The notes under the pieces are model-generated. The model was not told the DNA's origin, ran no database searches, and was given only the letters and a program-made list of their open reading frames with translations. 8,398 nucleotides of DNA, taken from the NCBI GenBank assembly GCA_025656435.1, contig JAHXHT010000093.1, positions 1-8,398 of the forward strand, in the 5' to 3' direction. Positions 1 through 6,951 of this stretch are shown piece after piece. Both the position numbers and the translations under genes were made by a program. Source of the stretch: Candidatus Thiodiazotropha sp. (ex Gloverina cf. vestifex). GTDB taxonomy: Bacteria; Pseudomonadota; Gammaproteobacteria; Chromatiales; Chromatiaceae. Each line of letters begins with the position of its first letter. Within the stretch, counting starts at the first letter, position 1.

Positions 1-135
1 GTTGTTTGCTTCATGGGGTCTATATAATGATTGGCCTAGAATGTGCACCATTATCCCTCAATCGATGGATTCGTTCAGAGCTTCCCTAGCTGGACTAGTT
101 TTAATTATACAGGAGGTACTCTTCTATAAATGCTC

Positions 136-516
136 TCAGGCAACCGCTCTATTGACAGTGATCTCAGGTTGCTTATGCGAGTGGTAGGCGCGCTCTGTCA
201 CCGCGGCATATCCGAAAATCAGTTTTCTAAGCATCTGTCTGACACTTGAATCGATCTCACTGAACATAAGACCCACACTGCCAGCCTGCTGGTGAACCAC
301 ATACGCCTTGGTGCTGCACTCACGAGACTCGTCACCACAATCGACTGGAAATGAGATATCGACAATGGTATTTAATGGTAAGGGCGTATCACTAATATCA
401 ACCAGCATGCCACTTAAGCTGACATTGCGGGTTTTTCCTGTGACTTTTCCCTGTTGGCGATCATTAATGATGATTTCTAGTGTTAGTAACTTGCGGTGGT
501 CACATCTGTGTTCCAT
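136..516 (-). CDS. PilZ domain protein (probable c-di-GMP receptor)
   Basis: This is a 126-residue, single-domain cytosolic protein. Near the N-terminus it carries the arginine motif RCDHR (RxxxR, residues 4-8) and, about 22 residues later, NVSLSG (residues 31-36), matching the [D/N]xSxxG motif. Together these are the PilZ cyclic-di-GMP binding signature. The downstream hydrophobic strands, ending in a VGLMFSEI segment (residues 81-88), fit the PilZ beta barrel, followed by a short helix. No output domain is present, so it probably acts as an adaptor; its partner cannot be inferred. I prefer the ATG at 516 because it has an AGGGG Shine-Dalgarno-like sequence 8 nt upstream and PilZ proteins commonly begin just before RxxxR. 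A TTG at 579 would add 21 residues that do not look like part of the domain. The gene is divergent from the RDD gene. The family assignment is firm from motifs; the biological role is inference. Confidence 0.87.
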   Translation of the reverse strand: MEHRCDHRKLLTLEIIINDRQQGKVTGKTRNVSLSGMLVDISDTPLPLNTIVDISFPVDCGDESRECSTKAYVVHQQAGSVGLMFSEIDSSVRQMLRKLIFGYAAVTERAYHSHKQPEITVNRAVA

Positions 517-610
517 GCTTTCTGCCCCTGCTGTTAATAGCTCACCCGCCGAAGTAACATTATGGATCTCGAGGGACAATCTGAAAATACGGATGATTGC
601 TCTCTCGAAT

Positions 611-625
611 TAGGGTTTTACCCTA
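611..625. promoter_or_regulatory. Perfect palindrome beside a -10-like box, PilZ/RDD divergent region
   Basis: TAGGGT-TTT-ACCCTA is a perfect 6-bp inverted repeat with a 3-nt centre. It directly abuts TATGAT (626-631), which matches the sigma-70 -10 consensus at five of six positions and faces the RDD gene 53 bp downstream. I see no good -35 box at the correct distance. The palindrome could be an operator, a weak hairpin or chance. It lies between the divergent starts of the PilZ and RDD genes, where a shared regulatory site would be expected. Confidence 0.3.
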
Positions 626-683
626 TATGATTAACCCAGCATTATTGAACCTTAATCGCAGAGAATCCTGACCAAACCAAGCT

Positions 684-1124
684 ATGCCACAAACGACATC
701 CGAAAGTACAGATGAATGGGAGAGCCCGGGGTTTCTCCGAAGGCTGGGCAGTATCTTTTACGATCTTCTGCTGCTACTGGCATTGATGGCCGTTGCCACC
801 ACAGTGATTACGCTCCCTCTGGGGTTACCGACTGGCGGCTGGTTTATCCTCTACCAGATTTTTATTTTTGAAATCATACCTTTACTGTTTTTTACAGGCT
901 TCTGGAGTCGGGGTGGACAAACCCTTGGTATGCGCGCCTGGCGTATGAAGCTTGTCCGGGAAGATGGGAGCCAAATTAGGTGGGATGACGCATTCAAACG
1001 CCATCTGGCCGCCCTCTTCTCCTGTCTGGTCTTTGGTCTGGGGTTTGTCTGGATTCTGATCGACCCAAAGGGTCTCGCCTGGCATGATCACCTTTCCGAA
1101 ACCCGCCTTATCCTACTGAAGTAA
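684..1124 (+). CDS. RDD family membrane protein
   Basis: A 146-residue inner-membrane protein with three predicted hydrophobic segments at about residues 22-45, 53-73 and 108-127. The RDD family features are visible: an arginine-rich entry to the first helix (FLRRLGSIFYD, R19-R20 and D27), a glycine-rich loop RGGQTLGMRAW (76-86) leading into a short amphipathic strand, and the final block DPKGLAWHDHLSETRLI (127-143) with the WHD signature. RDD proteins are poorly characterised; some have been linked to ion or small-molecule transport, but nothing here shows a substrate. The ATG at 684 is the first start before the hydrophobic region. Its ribosome binding site is weak, with only purine-rich GAGAA around 661. 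It is transcribed alone, divergent from PilZ and convergent with the SCO gene, with 29 bp between stop codons. The family call is solid; the function is unknown. Confidence 0.88.
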   Translation: MPQTTSESTDEWESPGFLRRLGSIFYDLLLLLALMAVATTVITLPLGLPTGGWFILYQIFIFEIIPLLFFTGFWSRGGQTLGMRAWRMKLVREDGSQIRWDDAFKRHLAALFSCLVFGLGFVWILIDPKGLAWHDHLSETRLILLK

Positions 1125-1153
1125 TACCAGAAGTTCCCTAGGTCGAACCCTCT

Positions 1154-1748
1154 TCAAACAGCATCCGCATGGCCCCCATGCATGGTTTCGGGCGGTGTTT
1201 CATGGGGAAAGGCAAAACGCAATACACCAGCTTGGTCAATCAGATAGATGGTTGCCGAGTGGTTGACGATATACCCCATCGCAGAATCATTGGTTTCCGT
1301 AAAACCGTACTGGGCGCCATACAATTCAGCCGCATTGGCTATCGCCTCTGCGCTACCCGTCACACCAACAAAATTTGGATGGAAGTACCCAACATATTCA
1401 GCCAAAGACGTCACACTGTCACGCTTGGGATCCACACTGACAAACAGCCCGGCGACCTTCTCCAATTCAGGGGTATCCAGTTCATTGAGTGATTGGGTCA
1501 TGAAAGAGAGAGAAGTGGGACAGACATCCGGGCATTGAGTGTAGCCAAAATAGAGCATCAGCACTTTGCCGCGAAATGCCTTGGTTGAAACCGGCCCGGA
1601 CTTTGATAGGAGGGTAAAGTCTCCCCCCCTGGGGAATTCCTTTCATTGGAGGAATCGAGGACCCCGCCACTGAATTCTCTCCGGCAGAGAGCTGAGCCCA
1701 TGACGCTAGCAGGATCACCAACCCAGTAACTTGTAGTAACATCCGCAT
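1154..1748 (-). pseudogene. SCO1/SenC-family copper chaperone, interrupted by a +1 frameshift
   Basis: The 5' half encodes a signal peptide (residues 1-22, cleavage predicted after LSA) starting at ATG 1748, which has a strong CAGGAGG ribosome binding site 8 nt upstream. The 3' half lies in another frame and encodes a classic SCO domain. Removing one G from the G7 run (plus-strand C7 at 1623-1629) joins the halves into one 197-residue protein with the expected GGDFTL...RGKV lead-in. The reconstructed product has CPDVC (Cys72, Cys76) and His163 in VNHS, the copper ligands of SCO proteins, on a thioredoxin-like fold. The C-terminus adds His and Met residues (ETMHGGH), possibly extra copper binding. 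SCO proteins are exported and deliver copper to, or reduce, the CuA site of cytochrome c oxidase. As written, translation leaves the SCO frame before the copper motif. The cause may be a sequencing error, a true mutation or slippage. The gene lies 17 nt after pabB. Confidence 0.85.
1623..1629 (-). other. G7 homopolymer at the SCO frameshift point
   Basis: On the coding (minus) strand the sequence reads CCCCAG followed by G residues and AGAC, with seven G after the A. Six G would give Pro-Gln-Gly-Gly-Asp-Phe and a continuous SCO reading frame; seven shifts the frame. Homopolymer G runs are common sites of sequencing error and of polymerase slippage. The SCO frame is closed just upstream by a TGA, so no alternative start there could rescue a full-length protein. 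Confidence 0.8.
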
Positions 1749-1765
1749 GATTTTTGCCTCCTGTT

Positions 1766-3145
1766 TCACCCCTCTGAGTCCTGCATAGCAAACGCCTCGA
1801 AAATAGCTGACGACTTATCCAGTGTCTCCTGGTATTCAGCCGCTTCTTTTGAGTCAGAGACGATGCCACCACCTGCCCAGAATTCCAGATTGCCATCACG
1901 AACAGTGATCGTCCTGATGACAATATTGGTATCCATACCACCATCAAATCCTATATAACCGATACTACCGCAGTAGATTCCGCGCCGACAATCTTCCAGT
2001 TCCTCAATGATTTCCATGGCTCGCAGTTTGGGCGCACCGGTGATTGAGCCTCCAGGGAAGCAGGCGCGCAACAGATCCAATGCATCTCTGCCTGTCTCCA
2101 GCTGCCCCTCTACGGTACTGACCATGTGATGCACCCGGGCGAATGACTCGATCTCGAACAACTGTGGCACTTGAACGGAGCCAGGTCTACAAACCCGACC
2201 AAGATCATTGCGCAGAAGATCGACGATCATCAGATTTTCGGCAAGATCCTTAGCACTGGACCTCAGTTCATCGCGTAGCCGTTTGTCTGTTTCGGTATCA
2301 GAACTACGTCTCGATGTGCCTTTGATGGGCCTGGTTTGGACTTGTCCTTGCCGAAGATGAAGAAACCGTTCCGGTGATGAGCTGAGGATGGATAGAAAGG
2401 GTGTTTCATAAAAAGCGCTGAAGGGCGCCGGATTCGTCAGACGCAATTGACGATAGGCCTGCCACAGATCCCCCCGCACTCGACCCTGAAAACGCTGAGC
2501 GAAATTAACCTGGTAGCAGTCCCCATCCCGGATATAGCGCTGTATGGCTGCAAACTGTGCCGCATAGCGTTCTCGGGTCAAGGCGGACTGAATAGGACGA
2601 GTGAGTTGGAATTCCCCCCTGCTGACAGGTTCGGCCCGGGACAGTGTTTTGACCAAAGACGCCCAGCGCCCTGCCGTCTGCTCATCCCTTCCCTCGCTGA
2701 CCAACCAGCTTGCCTGCTCGTGATGATCCACAATAAGCGCCCAATCATAGAGTCCTATTGCCATCTCCGCTGGCTCGTCAGTTGCCGGGTTGAGCGTCGG
2801 TAGGCGTTCCCATTGCCGGGCCAAATCGTAGGAGAAGTACCCCAACGCCCCACCGGTAAAAGGTAAATCGTCTACCGGTTCACTTGTATCCGGGGCTAGC
2901 GCCTCTCTCAACAACACCAGTGGATCAGAAGTGGAAGACCATCGCTTCCCATGCTCACAGATCTCTGTCTCACCGCCTCTTGTCACCAGCGTCATGTAGG
3001 GTGAGCTGGTGAGAATGTCATAACGCCCCTGCTCAACCATAGGAAAGCCACTGTCGAGAAAAACAGGCCAGGGCTCGTGACGTATATGCTCAAACAGATC
3101 AGCGCTGTCTTGATGATAGGGCAGCGACTGAATTCGGCGGGTCAT
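1766..3145 (-). CDS. pabB: Aminodeoxychorismate synthase component I
   Basis: A 459-residue cytosolic enzyme that aminates chorismate to 4-amino-4-deoxychorismate, the precursor of p-aminobenzoate and folate, using ammonia from the glutamine amidotransferase PabA (not in this window). The chorismate-binding domain fills about residues 190-452, with PIKGT (273-277, Lys275), DLLRNDLGRV (309-318), FPGGSITGAPK (363-373) and the GGGIVSDS block (425-432). The lysine in PIKGT separates PabB from anthranilate synthase TrpE, which has PIAGT; it corresponds to catalytic Lys274 of the E. coli enzyme. The N-terminal half carries the TrpE/PabB N-terminal domain, including GGALGYFSYDLAR (98-110). Length is close to E. 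coli PabB (453). The start is the only reasonable ATG; purine-rich GGAGGGG lies rather far upstream. It sits 52 bp after purA and 17 nt before the SCO gene on the same strand, so co-transcription is likely. Confidence 0.95.
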   Translation of the reverse strand: MTRRIQSLPYHQDSADLFEHIRHEPWPVFLDSGFPMVEQGRYDILTSSPYMTLVTRGGETEICEHGKRWSSTSDPLVLLREALAPDTSEPVDDLPFTGGALGYFSYDLARQWERLPTLNPATDEPAEMAIGLYDWALIVDHHEQASWLVSEGRDEQTAGRWASLVKTLSRAEPVSRGEFQLTRPIQSALTRERYAAQFAAIQRYIRDGDCYQVNFAQRFQGRVRGDLWQAYRQLRLTNPAPFSAFYETPFLSILSSSPERFLHLRQGQVQTRPIKGTSRRSSDTETDKRLRDELRSSAKDLAENLMIVDLLRNDLGRVCRPGSVQVPQLFEIESFARVHHMVSTVEGQLETGRDALDLLRACFPGGSITGAPKLRAMEIIEELEDCRRGIYCGSIGYIGFDGGMDTNIVIRTITVRDGNLEFWAGGGIVSDSKEAAEYQETLDKSSAIFEAFAMQDSEG

Positions 3146-3197
3146 GGGAGAAGACTAGCCCCTCCCCGAGAATAGGGAGAGGTTGAACTAGGCCGGA

Positions 3198-4493
3198 TTA
3201 GCTGGCAAAAGGGTGTTGTCTGATGATGGTCTCACCTCTATCAGGACCCGTGGAGACGATATCAATGGGGGTTTCACACAACGTCTCTATCTTTGCCAGA
3301 TAGTCTCGCGCAGTCTGTGGCAGTTGATCATAATCGGTGATACCGACGGTGGATGACTGCCAGCCCGGCATCTCGATATAGATCGGTTCGCAGCGTCCAA
3401 AATGATCAGCCCCAACCGGCGGCGTGGTCACTTCCTTACCGTCGAATTTGTAGGCAACACAGATTTTGATCGTCTCCATGCCATCCAGAACATCCAGTTT
3501 TGTGATACAGATGCCGGTAACACTGTTGATCTCCAGTGAGCGGCGTAAAGCCACTACATCAAGCCATCCGCAACGTCGCTTACGGCCGGTGGTGGCACCG
3601 AATTCGTGACCTTTGGTGCCAAGATGATCGCCATCGTCATCAAAAAGCTCGGTAGGGAAAGGCCCCGCACCCACACGCGTGGTGTAAGCCTTGACGATAC
3701 CCAGTACATAGTCGATGTAACGAGGACCCACACCCGTACCGGTAGCAGCGCCGCCAGCCGTGGTGTTTGAGGAGGTCACAAAGGGATAGGTGCCGTGATC
3801 AATATCCAGCAAAGCACCCTGGGCGCCCTCAAACATGACATTGTTGCCTTCACGGCGTAACCGATGCAGTTCACCCGTCACATCCGTTACCATCGGTTGC
3901 AGGCGTTCGCCCATCACCAATAGCTGATCCAGCACCTGCTGAACATCCACCTCTTCAGCATTGAAGTAATGTTTCAGGGAGAAATTATGGTAATCCATCA
4001 CCTCTCGCAGACGCTCTGTAATATGTGGCGTATCGAATATCTCTCCCAGTCGGATACCCCGGCGGGAGATTTTGTCCTCATAGGCAGGCCCGATACCGCG
4101 CCCGGTCGTACCAATAGCCTTTTTACCCCGCGCTCTCTCACGCGCTGCATCAAGTGCAATATGGTAAGGCAGTATCAGGGGACAGGACTCTGAGATACCC
4201 ATACGGCTGGCCGCAGGTATACTCCCGGCTTCCAGCATATCGATCTCTTCTAACAGGGCCTCGGGCGATAGCACAACACCATTACCGATCAGACAACGCA
4301 CGCCCTCGCGCAGCACACCGGAAGGAATAAGATGGAGTACAGTCTGATGCCCGTCGATCACCAGGGTGTGGCCTGCATTGTGACCGCCCTGGAATCTGAC
4401 CACGGCTGACGCCTTGTCAGTGAGCAGGTCCACGACCTTGCCCTTGCCCTCATCGCCCCACTGTGTACCGATTATTACGACATTTTTGCCCAT
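3198..4493 (-). CDS. purA: Adenylosuccinate synthetase
   Basis: A 431-residue cytosolic enzyme (E. coli has 432) that converts IMP, GTP and aspartate to adenylosuccinate, the first committed step to AMP. Family motifs run in order: GTQWGDEGKGK (residues 9-19, GTP phosphate loop with catalytic Asp14), GGHNAGHT (36-43, catalytic His42), TTGRGIGPAYEDK, the FEGAQGALLDIDHGTYPFVTSSN block of the IMP site, GPFPTEL and TGRKRRCGWLD. The GTP base-binding region is at the C-terminal end, where KLDVLDG is readable. No key residue is missing. The start ATG at 4493 is supported by the canonical MGKNVV N-terminus and a purine-rich GAGAGA just upstream. The gene follows hisZ after 72 bp and precedes pabB by 52 bp. 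The hisZ-purA adjacency is common in this neighbourhood of gammaproteobacterial genomes. No purine-repressor site was recognised upstream. Confidence 0.98.
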   Translation of the reverse strand: MGKNVVIIGTQWGDEGKGKVVDLLTDKASAVVRFQGGHNAGHTLVIDGHQTVLHLIPSGVLREGVRCLIGNGVVLSPEALLEEIDMLEAGSIPAASRMGISESCPLILPYHIALDAARERARGKKAIGTTGRGIGPAYEDKISRRGIRLGEIFDTPHITERLREVMDYHNFSLKHYFNAEEVDVQQVLDQLLVMGERLQPMVTDVTGELHRLRREGNNVMFEGAQGALLDIDHGTYPFVTSSNTTAGGAATGTGVGPRYIDYVLGIVKAYTTRVGAGPFPTELFDDDGDHLGTKGHEFGATTGRKRRCGWLDVVALRRSLEINSVTGICITKLDVLDGMETIKICVAYKFDGKEVTTPPVGADHFGRCEPIYIEMPGWQSSTVGITDYDQLPQTARDYLAKIETLCETPIDIVSTGPDRGETIIRQHPFAS

Positions 4494-4565
4494 GATTCTC
4501 TCAATCTTGTTCGCCCGGTCTTTATGCCGGTCTCGTTTTCAACAACTGATGGATTTTTACAGGTT

Positions 4566-5753
4566 TCAAACAGAAATCACCTGCCATTCGCCATCCCGAG
4601 TGACCAGCTCCTCGCCACAGCCCATTTCTGTGGCTCCCCCCTCCTGTCCTGGAAGCCCGCAGATCACACGCCGGCCTTCCCTTCTCAACTGCTCGATTCG
4701 CCCCTGCTGTGTCGTTTCATTCGACCAGGGAGCAAAAATAGCGGGGCTTGCCGCCTCACTCTCTCCCGAAGATAAAGCTGCAGCACGTATCAACGTCTTC
4801 AGGTCTGTACTGAAACCGGTGGCAGGTCTTGACCGTCCAAAAACCTTACCGATATCGTCATAACGACCACCTCGGGCTATCTCCTTGCCATTTTCCGGCA
4901 CGAAGGCGGCGAACACGACACCCGTGTGAAAATGATAGCCACGCAACTCGGCCAGGTCGAAATGGACCGGGAGATCTGGCAGCCAGACCTTGATTTGCTC
5001 TGCCATCTCCCTCAGATAGGCCAGTGCCTGTTTGACATGCGCAGCAGCGCCAGCTAACACGTCTTCCGCCCTTTCCAGAGCGTCATCACCGCTCAGTTCG
5101 GCCAACTGTGAAAACATGGATGTCAGCGAGCTGTCGATATCAAAACTGTGTAACAGTTGCTCTATCTCCGGTGCTGCTTTTCGCTGCAAGGCATCAAACA
5201 GCGCAGATTCCTGTTCGGGATTAAGTTCTGCCTGCCTGGCTAGGCCCTTGAAGATTCCCACATGTCCGAGGTCAAGATAGACGTCTCTGACACCTGCCTT
5301 CTCCAGGGTCTGCATCATCAGACGCAGTATTTCAATATCGCTCTCAACACCTCTGTGTCCGTAGAGTTCAGCGCCGATCTGCAGGGGACTGCGTGTGCCC
5401 GCCAACCCATCGGATCGAGTATGTAGTACGGTGCCGAGATAACAGAGTCGTGTGGGCGCATCACAGCAAAGGTGATGTGCATCAATCCGGGCGGCCTGGG
5501 GTGTAATATCAGCCCGCACACCCATCATACGACCACTCATCTGGTCGGTGAGTTTGAAGGTCTTGAGGTCGAGATCACTGCCTGTGCCGGTCAGCAAAGA
5601 ATCCAGAAACTCCACAAACGGAGGAATAATGAACTCATATCCCCAACTGGCGTAGAGATCGAGCAGTTCCCGACGTTTTCTCTCTATGACGGCTGCCTCA
5701 CGGGGCAGCACCTCATCGATACCATCGGGCAGAATCCAGCTTTCGTTTTGCAT
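4566..5753 (-). CDS. hisZ: ATP phosphoribosyltransferase regulatory subunit
   Basis: A 395-residue HisRS-like protein that, in organisms with the short HisG, assembles with it to form the active, histidine-feedback-inhibited ATP phosphoribosyltransferase, the first enzyme of histidine synthesis. It has the class II synthetase core: WILPDGIDEVLP at the N-terminus, RADITPQAAR (80-89) at the motif 2 region, LQIGAELYG (125-132), and late GYHFHTGVVF and ARGGRYDD...RPATGFSTDL segments. Identity as HisZ rather than histidyl-tRNA synthetase rests on RADITPQ replacing the RPE-type motif and on the absence of the C-terminal anticodon-binding domain. I chose ATG 5753; a TTG at 5762 abuts the DUF2065 stop and would add three residues. 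Neither has a strong ribosome binding site, so translation may be coupled to DUF2065. It implies a short-form hisG elsewhere in the genome. Confidence 0.95.
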   Translation of the reverse strand: MQNESWILPDGIDEVLPREAAVIERKRRELLDLYASWGYEFIIPPFVEFLDSLLTGTGSDLDLKTFKLTDQMSGRMMGVRADITPQAARIDAHHLCCDAPTRLCYLGTVLHTRSDGLAGTRSPLQIGAELYGHRGVESDIEILRLMMQTLEKAGVRDVYLDLGHVGIFKGLARQAELNPEQESALFDALQRKAAPEIEQLLHSFDIDSSLTSMFSQLAELSGDDALERAEDVLAGAAAHVKQALAYLREMAEQIKVWLPDLPVHFDLAELRGYHFHTGVVFAAFVPENGKEIARGGRYDDIGKVFGRSRPATGFSTDLKTLIRAAALSSGESEAASPAIFAPWSNETTQQGRIEQLRREGRRVICGLPGQEGGATEMGCGEELVTRDGEWQVISV

Positions 5754-5762
5754 CTTTTTCAA

Positions 5763-5948
5763 TCAATTCACGAGGTAGAGCAATAGCACACCACAGATCA
5801 TGCTGATCAGTCCGCTGATACGCAGCGAACGATTCTCCTGTTGTGCCACCATCAGCAGCATCTGTCGCATGGAGTCGGGACTCAGAAAAGGCCAGACCCC
5901 TTCCAGAACCAACAGCAATGCCATCGCCACCCAAAGATCATGCCACAT
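5763..5948 (-). CDS. DUF2065 family small inner-membrane protein (YjeT-like)
   Basis: A 61-residue hydrophobic peptide with two predicted membrane helices, about residues 5-21 and 43-59, separated by a short polar loop containing QQENRS. The pattern MWHDLWVAMALLLVLEG...PFLSP...RISGLISMICGVLLLYLV fits the DUF2065/YjeT family, whose members are usually encoded beside hflC and near purA, as here. Function is unknown; the position suggests a link to HflKC or FtsH, but that is only inference. The ATG at 5948 has a GGTGAG ribosome binding site 5 nt upstream. The stop is 9 nt before the hisZ ATG, so these two genes are very likely one transcript. A terminator lies immediately upstream, which separates this gene from hflC. 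Confidence 0.88.
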   Translation of the reverse strand: MWHDLWVAMALLLVLEGVWPFLSPDSMRQMLLMVAQQENRSLRISGLISMICGVLLLYLVN

Positions 5949-5963
5949 GAGATCTCACCGCAT

Positions 5964-5986
5964 AAAAAAACCGGGAACATCCCGGT
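5964..5986 (-). terminator. Intrinsic terminator downstream of hflC
   Basis: On the minus strand the arms ACCGGGA and TCCCGGT (5980-5986 and 5970-5976) form a 7-bp perfect stem with a TGT loop, followed directly by a run of T whose last base is 5964. This is a canonical rho-independent terminator for the hflK-hflC transcript. It ends only 4 nt before the ribosome binding site of DUF2065, so any read-through transcript would carry the hairpin immediately ahead of that site. Confidence 0.88.
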
Positions 5987-5995
5987 CTTGATCAG

Positions 5996-6010
5996 GCTGC
6001 CTGAGGCAGC
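5996..6010. repeat. Small inverted repeat upstream of the hflC terminator
   Basis: GCTGCCT-G-AGGCAGC is a perfect 7-bp palindrome with a single central base (as RNA, a 6-bp stem with a 3-nt loop). It lies 9 bp from the terminator stem, giving two hairpins in tandem in the hflC-DUF2065 gap. Neither strand shows a T run after it, so it is not a terminator by itself. It may stabilise the hflC transcript 3' end or act as a DNA site. Confidence 0.4.
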
Positions 6011-6014
6011 AGTC

Positions 6015-6043
6015 ATTCTCCCAGAGCAGACAGCGATTGTCCA
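6015..6043 (-). promoter_or_regulatory. Possible sigma-70 promoter in the hflC-DUF2065 gap
   Basis: Reading the minus strand, TGGACA (6038-6043, five of six to the -35 consensus), a 17-bp spacer and GAGAAT (6015-6020, four of six to the -10 consensus) face the DUF2065-hisZ-purA genes. Because the intrinsic terminator lies downstream of it, a transcript from here would have to pass that hairpin. The -10 box is weak, so this is a tentative call made because those genes need a promoter beyond the terminator or read-through. Confidence 0.25.
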
Positions 6044-6084
6044 TGTATGCTGCCTGCGCTGGGAAACTGAATGTTAAGTGCCTT

Positions 6085-6951
6085 CTACTCGCCTTTCTGG
6101 CTTTTCAGGTACCGAAAGAAATCGGAATCCGGCTGCAACACCATGATATCCCCTCGGTCGCTGAAGCTGTTTTTATAGGCGTTGAGACTACGATAAAAGG
6201 CATAGAACTCACTGTCCTGATTGTAGGCTTTGGCGTAGGTCTCAGCGGCCTTACCATCACCCGTACCCCTTTGCTGCTCAGCTTCACGATAAGCGTCGGC
6301 AACAATGACCACGCGCTCGCGGTCGGCATTGGCGCGAATTTTCTCGGCGGCCTCAGCACCTTTGGCACGCAGATCTCTGGCCACACGTTCACGCTCGGCG
6401 CGCATACGTTGATAGACCGACTCGCTGACTTCGGGCGGCAGGTCGATCTGCTTCACACGCACATCGAGTATCTCGACACCGAGCTCCGCCGCCTTGGCAT
6501 CCGAATCCTTGGTCAACAGTAACATGATCTCGGCCCGTTCACCGGAGACAACCTCCTTTACCGACCGTTTACCAAATTCATCACGCAGACTGGTATTGAT
6601 ACGTTCCTGCAGCAGACGGGAGGTTTTCACATCATCACCACCCGTGGAACGGAAGAACTGGGCGACATTCGAGATACGCCACTTGGCGAAGTAGTCGACG
6701 ATAACGTCCTTCTTCTCAGATGTCAGAAAACGCTCTGGACGGGCATCCATGGTCTGTATCCGACCATCAAAGGTCTTGACGTTGTTCAATATCGGCACCA
6801 TCCAGTGCAGGCCTGGCTCGTAGTCGGTATCGACAATTTCACCCAGCCGTAACTTAAGCGCCACTTCCCATTGATTGACGATGAAAGCAGAGAAATAGAC
6901 AGCCACTGCCACTATCGCAAAAACAGGTATCAATAATTTGGTTGCTTTCAT
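6085..6951 (-). CDS. hflC: HflC, SPFH/prohibitin-like subunit of the FtsH modulator complex
   Basis: A 288-residue protein with one N-terminal membrane anchor (about residues 5-24), followed by an SPFH/band 7 domain in the periplasm (about 25-190). A charged helical region follows (about 180-235), with the family segment REAEQQRGTGDGKAAETYAKAYNQD and a short YAFYRSLNAYKNSF region. HflC alternates with HflK in a large ring on the inner membrane that encloses the FtsH protease and restrains its degradation of membrane proteins. The ATG at 6951 is chosen: its A is the last base of the hflK TGA (TGATG overlap), and GAGGGAG lies 6 nt upstream. A GTG one codon earlier is less likely. Length and N-terminus match the family. 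The overlap implies coupled translation with hflK. An intrinsic terminator lies about 100 bp downstream. Confidence 0.96.
   Translation of the reverse strand: MKATKLLIPVFAIVAVAVYFSAFIVNQWEVALKLRLGEIVDTDYEPGLHWMVPILNNVKTFDGRIQTMDARPERFLTSEKKDVIVDYFAKWRISNVAQFFRSTGGDDVKTSRLLQERINTSLRDEFGKRSVKEVVSGERAEIMLLLTKDSDAKAAELGVEILDVRVKQIDLPPEVSESVYQRMRAERERVARDLRAKGAEAAEKIRANADRERVVIVADAYREAEQQRGTGDGKAAETYAKAYNQDSEFYAFYRSLNAYKNSFSDRGDIMVLQPDSDFFRYLKSQKGE

Noticed and set aside
1..135. Possible gene starts at the left edge: minus-strand ATG codons near 14 and 54, and a plus-strand frame from ATG 129 with AGGAGG at 111-116
   Set aside because: The minus-strand frames have too few codons in the window to judge. 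The plus-strand frame is about 39 codons, with a 12-nt spacing to AGGAGG, and is antisense to the PilZ 3' end.
3161..3182. Hairpin between purA and pabB (CCTCCCC with GGGAGAGG) as a terminator
   Set aside because: The stem needs a bulge and no T run follows on the minus strand, so termination between purA and pabB is not supported.
4494..4565. Promoter or riboswitch in the 72-bp hisZ-purA gap
   Set aside because: Only a GACCGG direct repeat and a TTGAAA without a properly spaced -10 box are visible; no convincing element.
6037..6522. 161-codon plus-strand open frame opposite hflC
   Set aside because: It is fully antisense to a strongly conserved hflC frame, has no family likeness, and its apparent hydrophobicity follows from the complement of charged coiled-coil codons.
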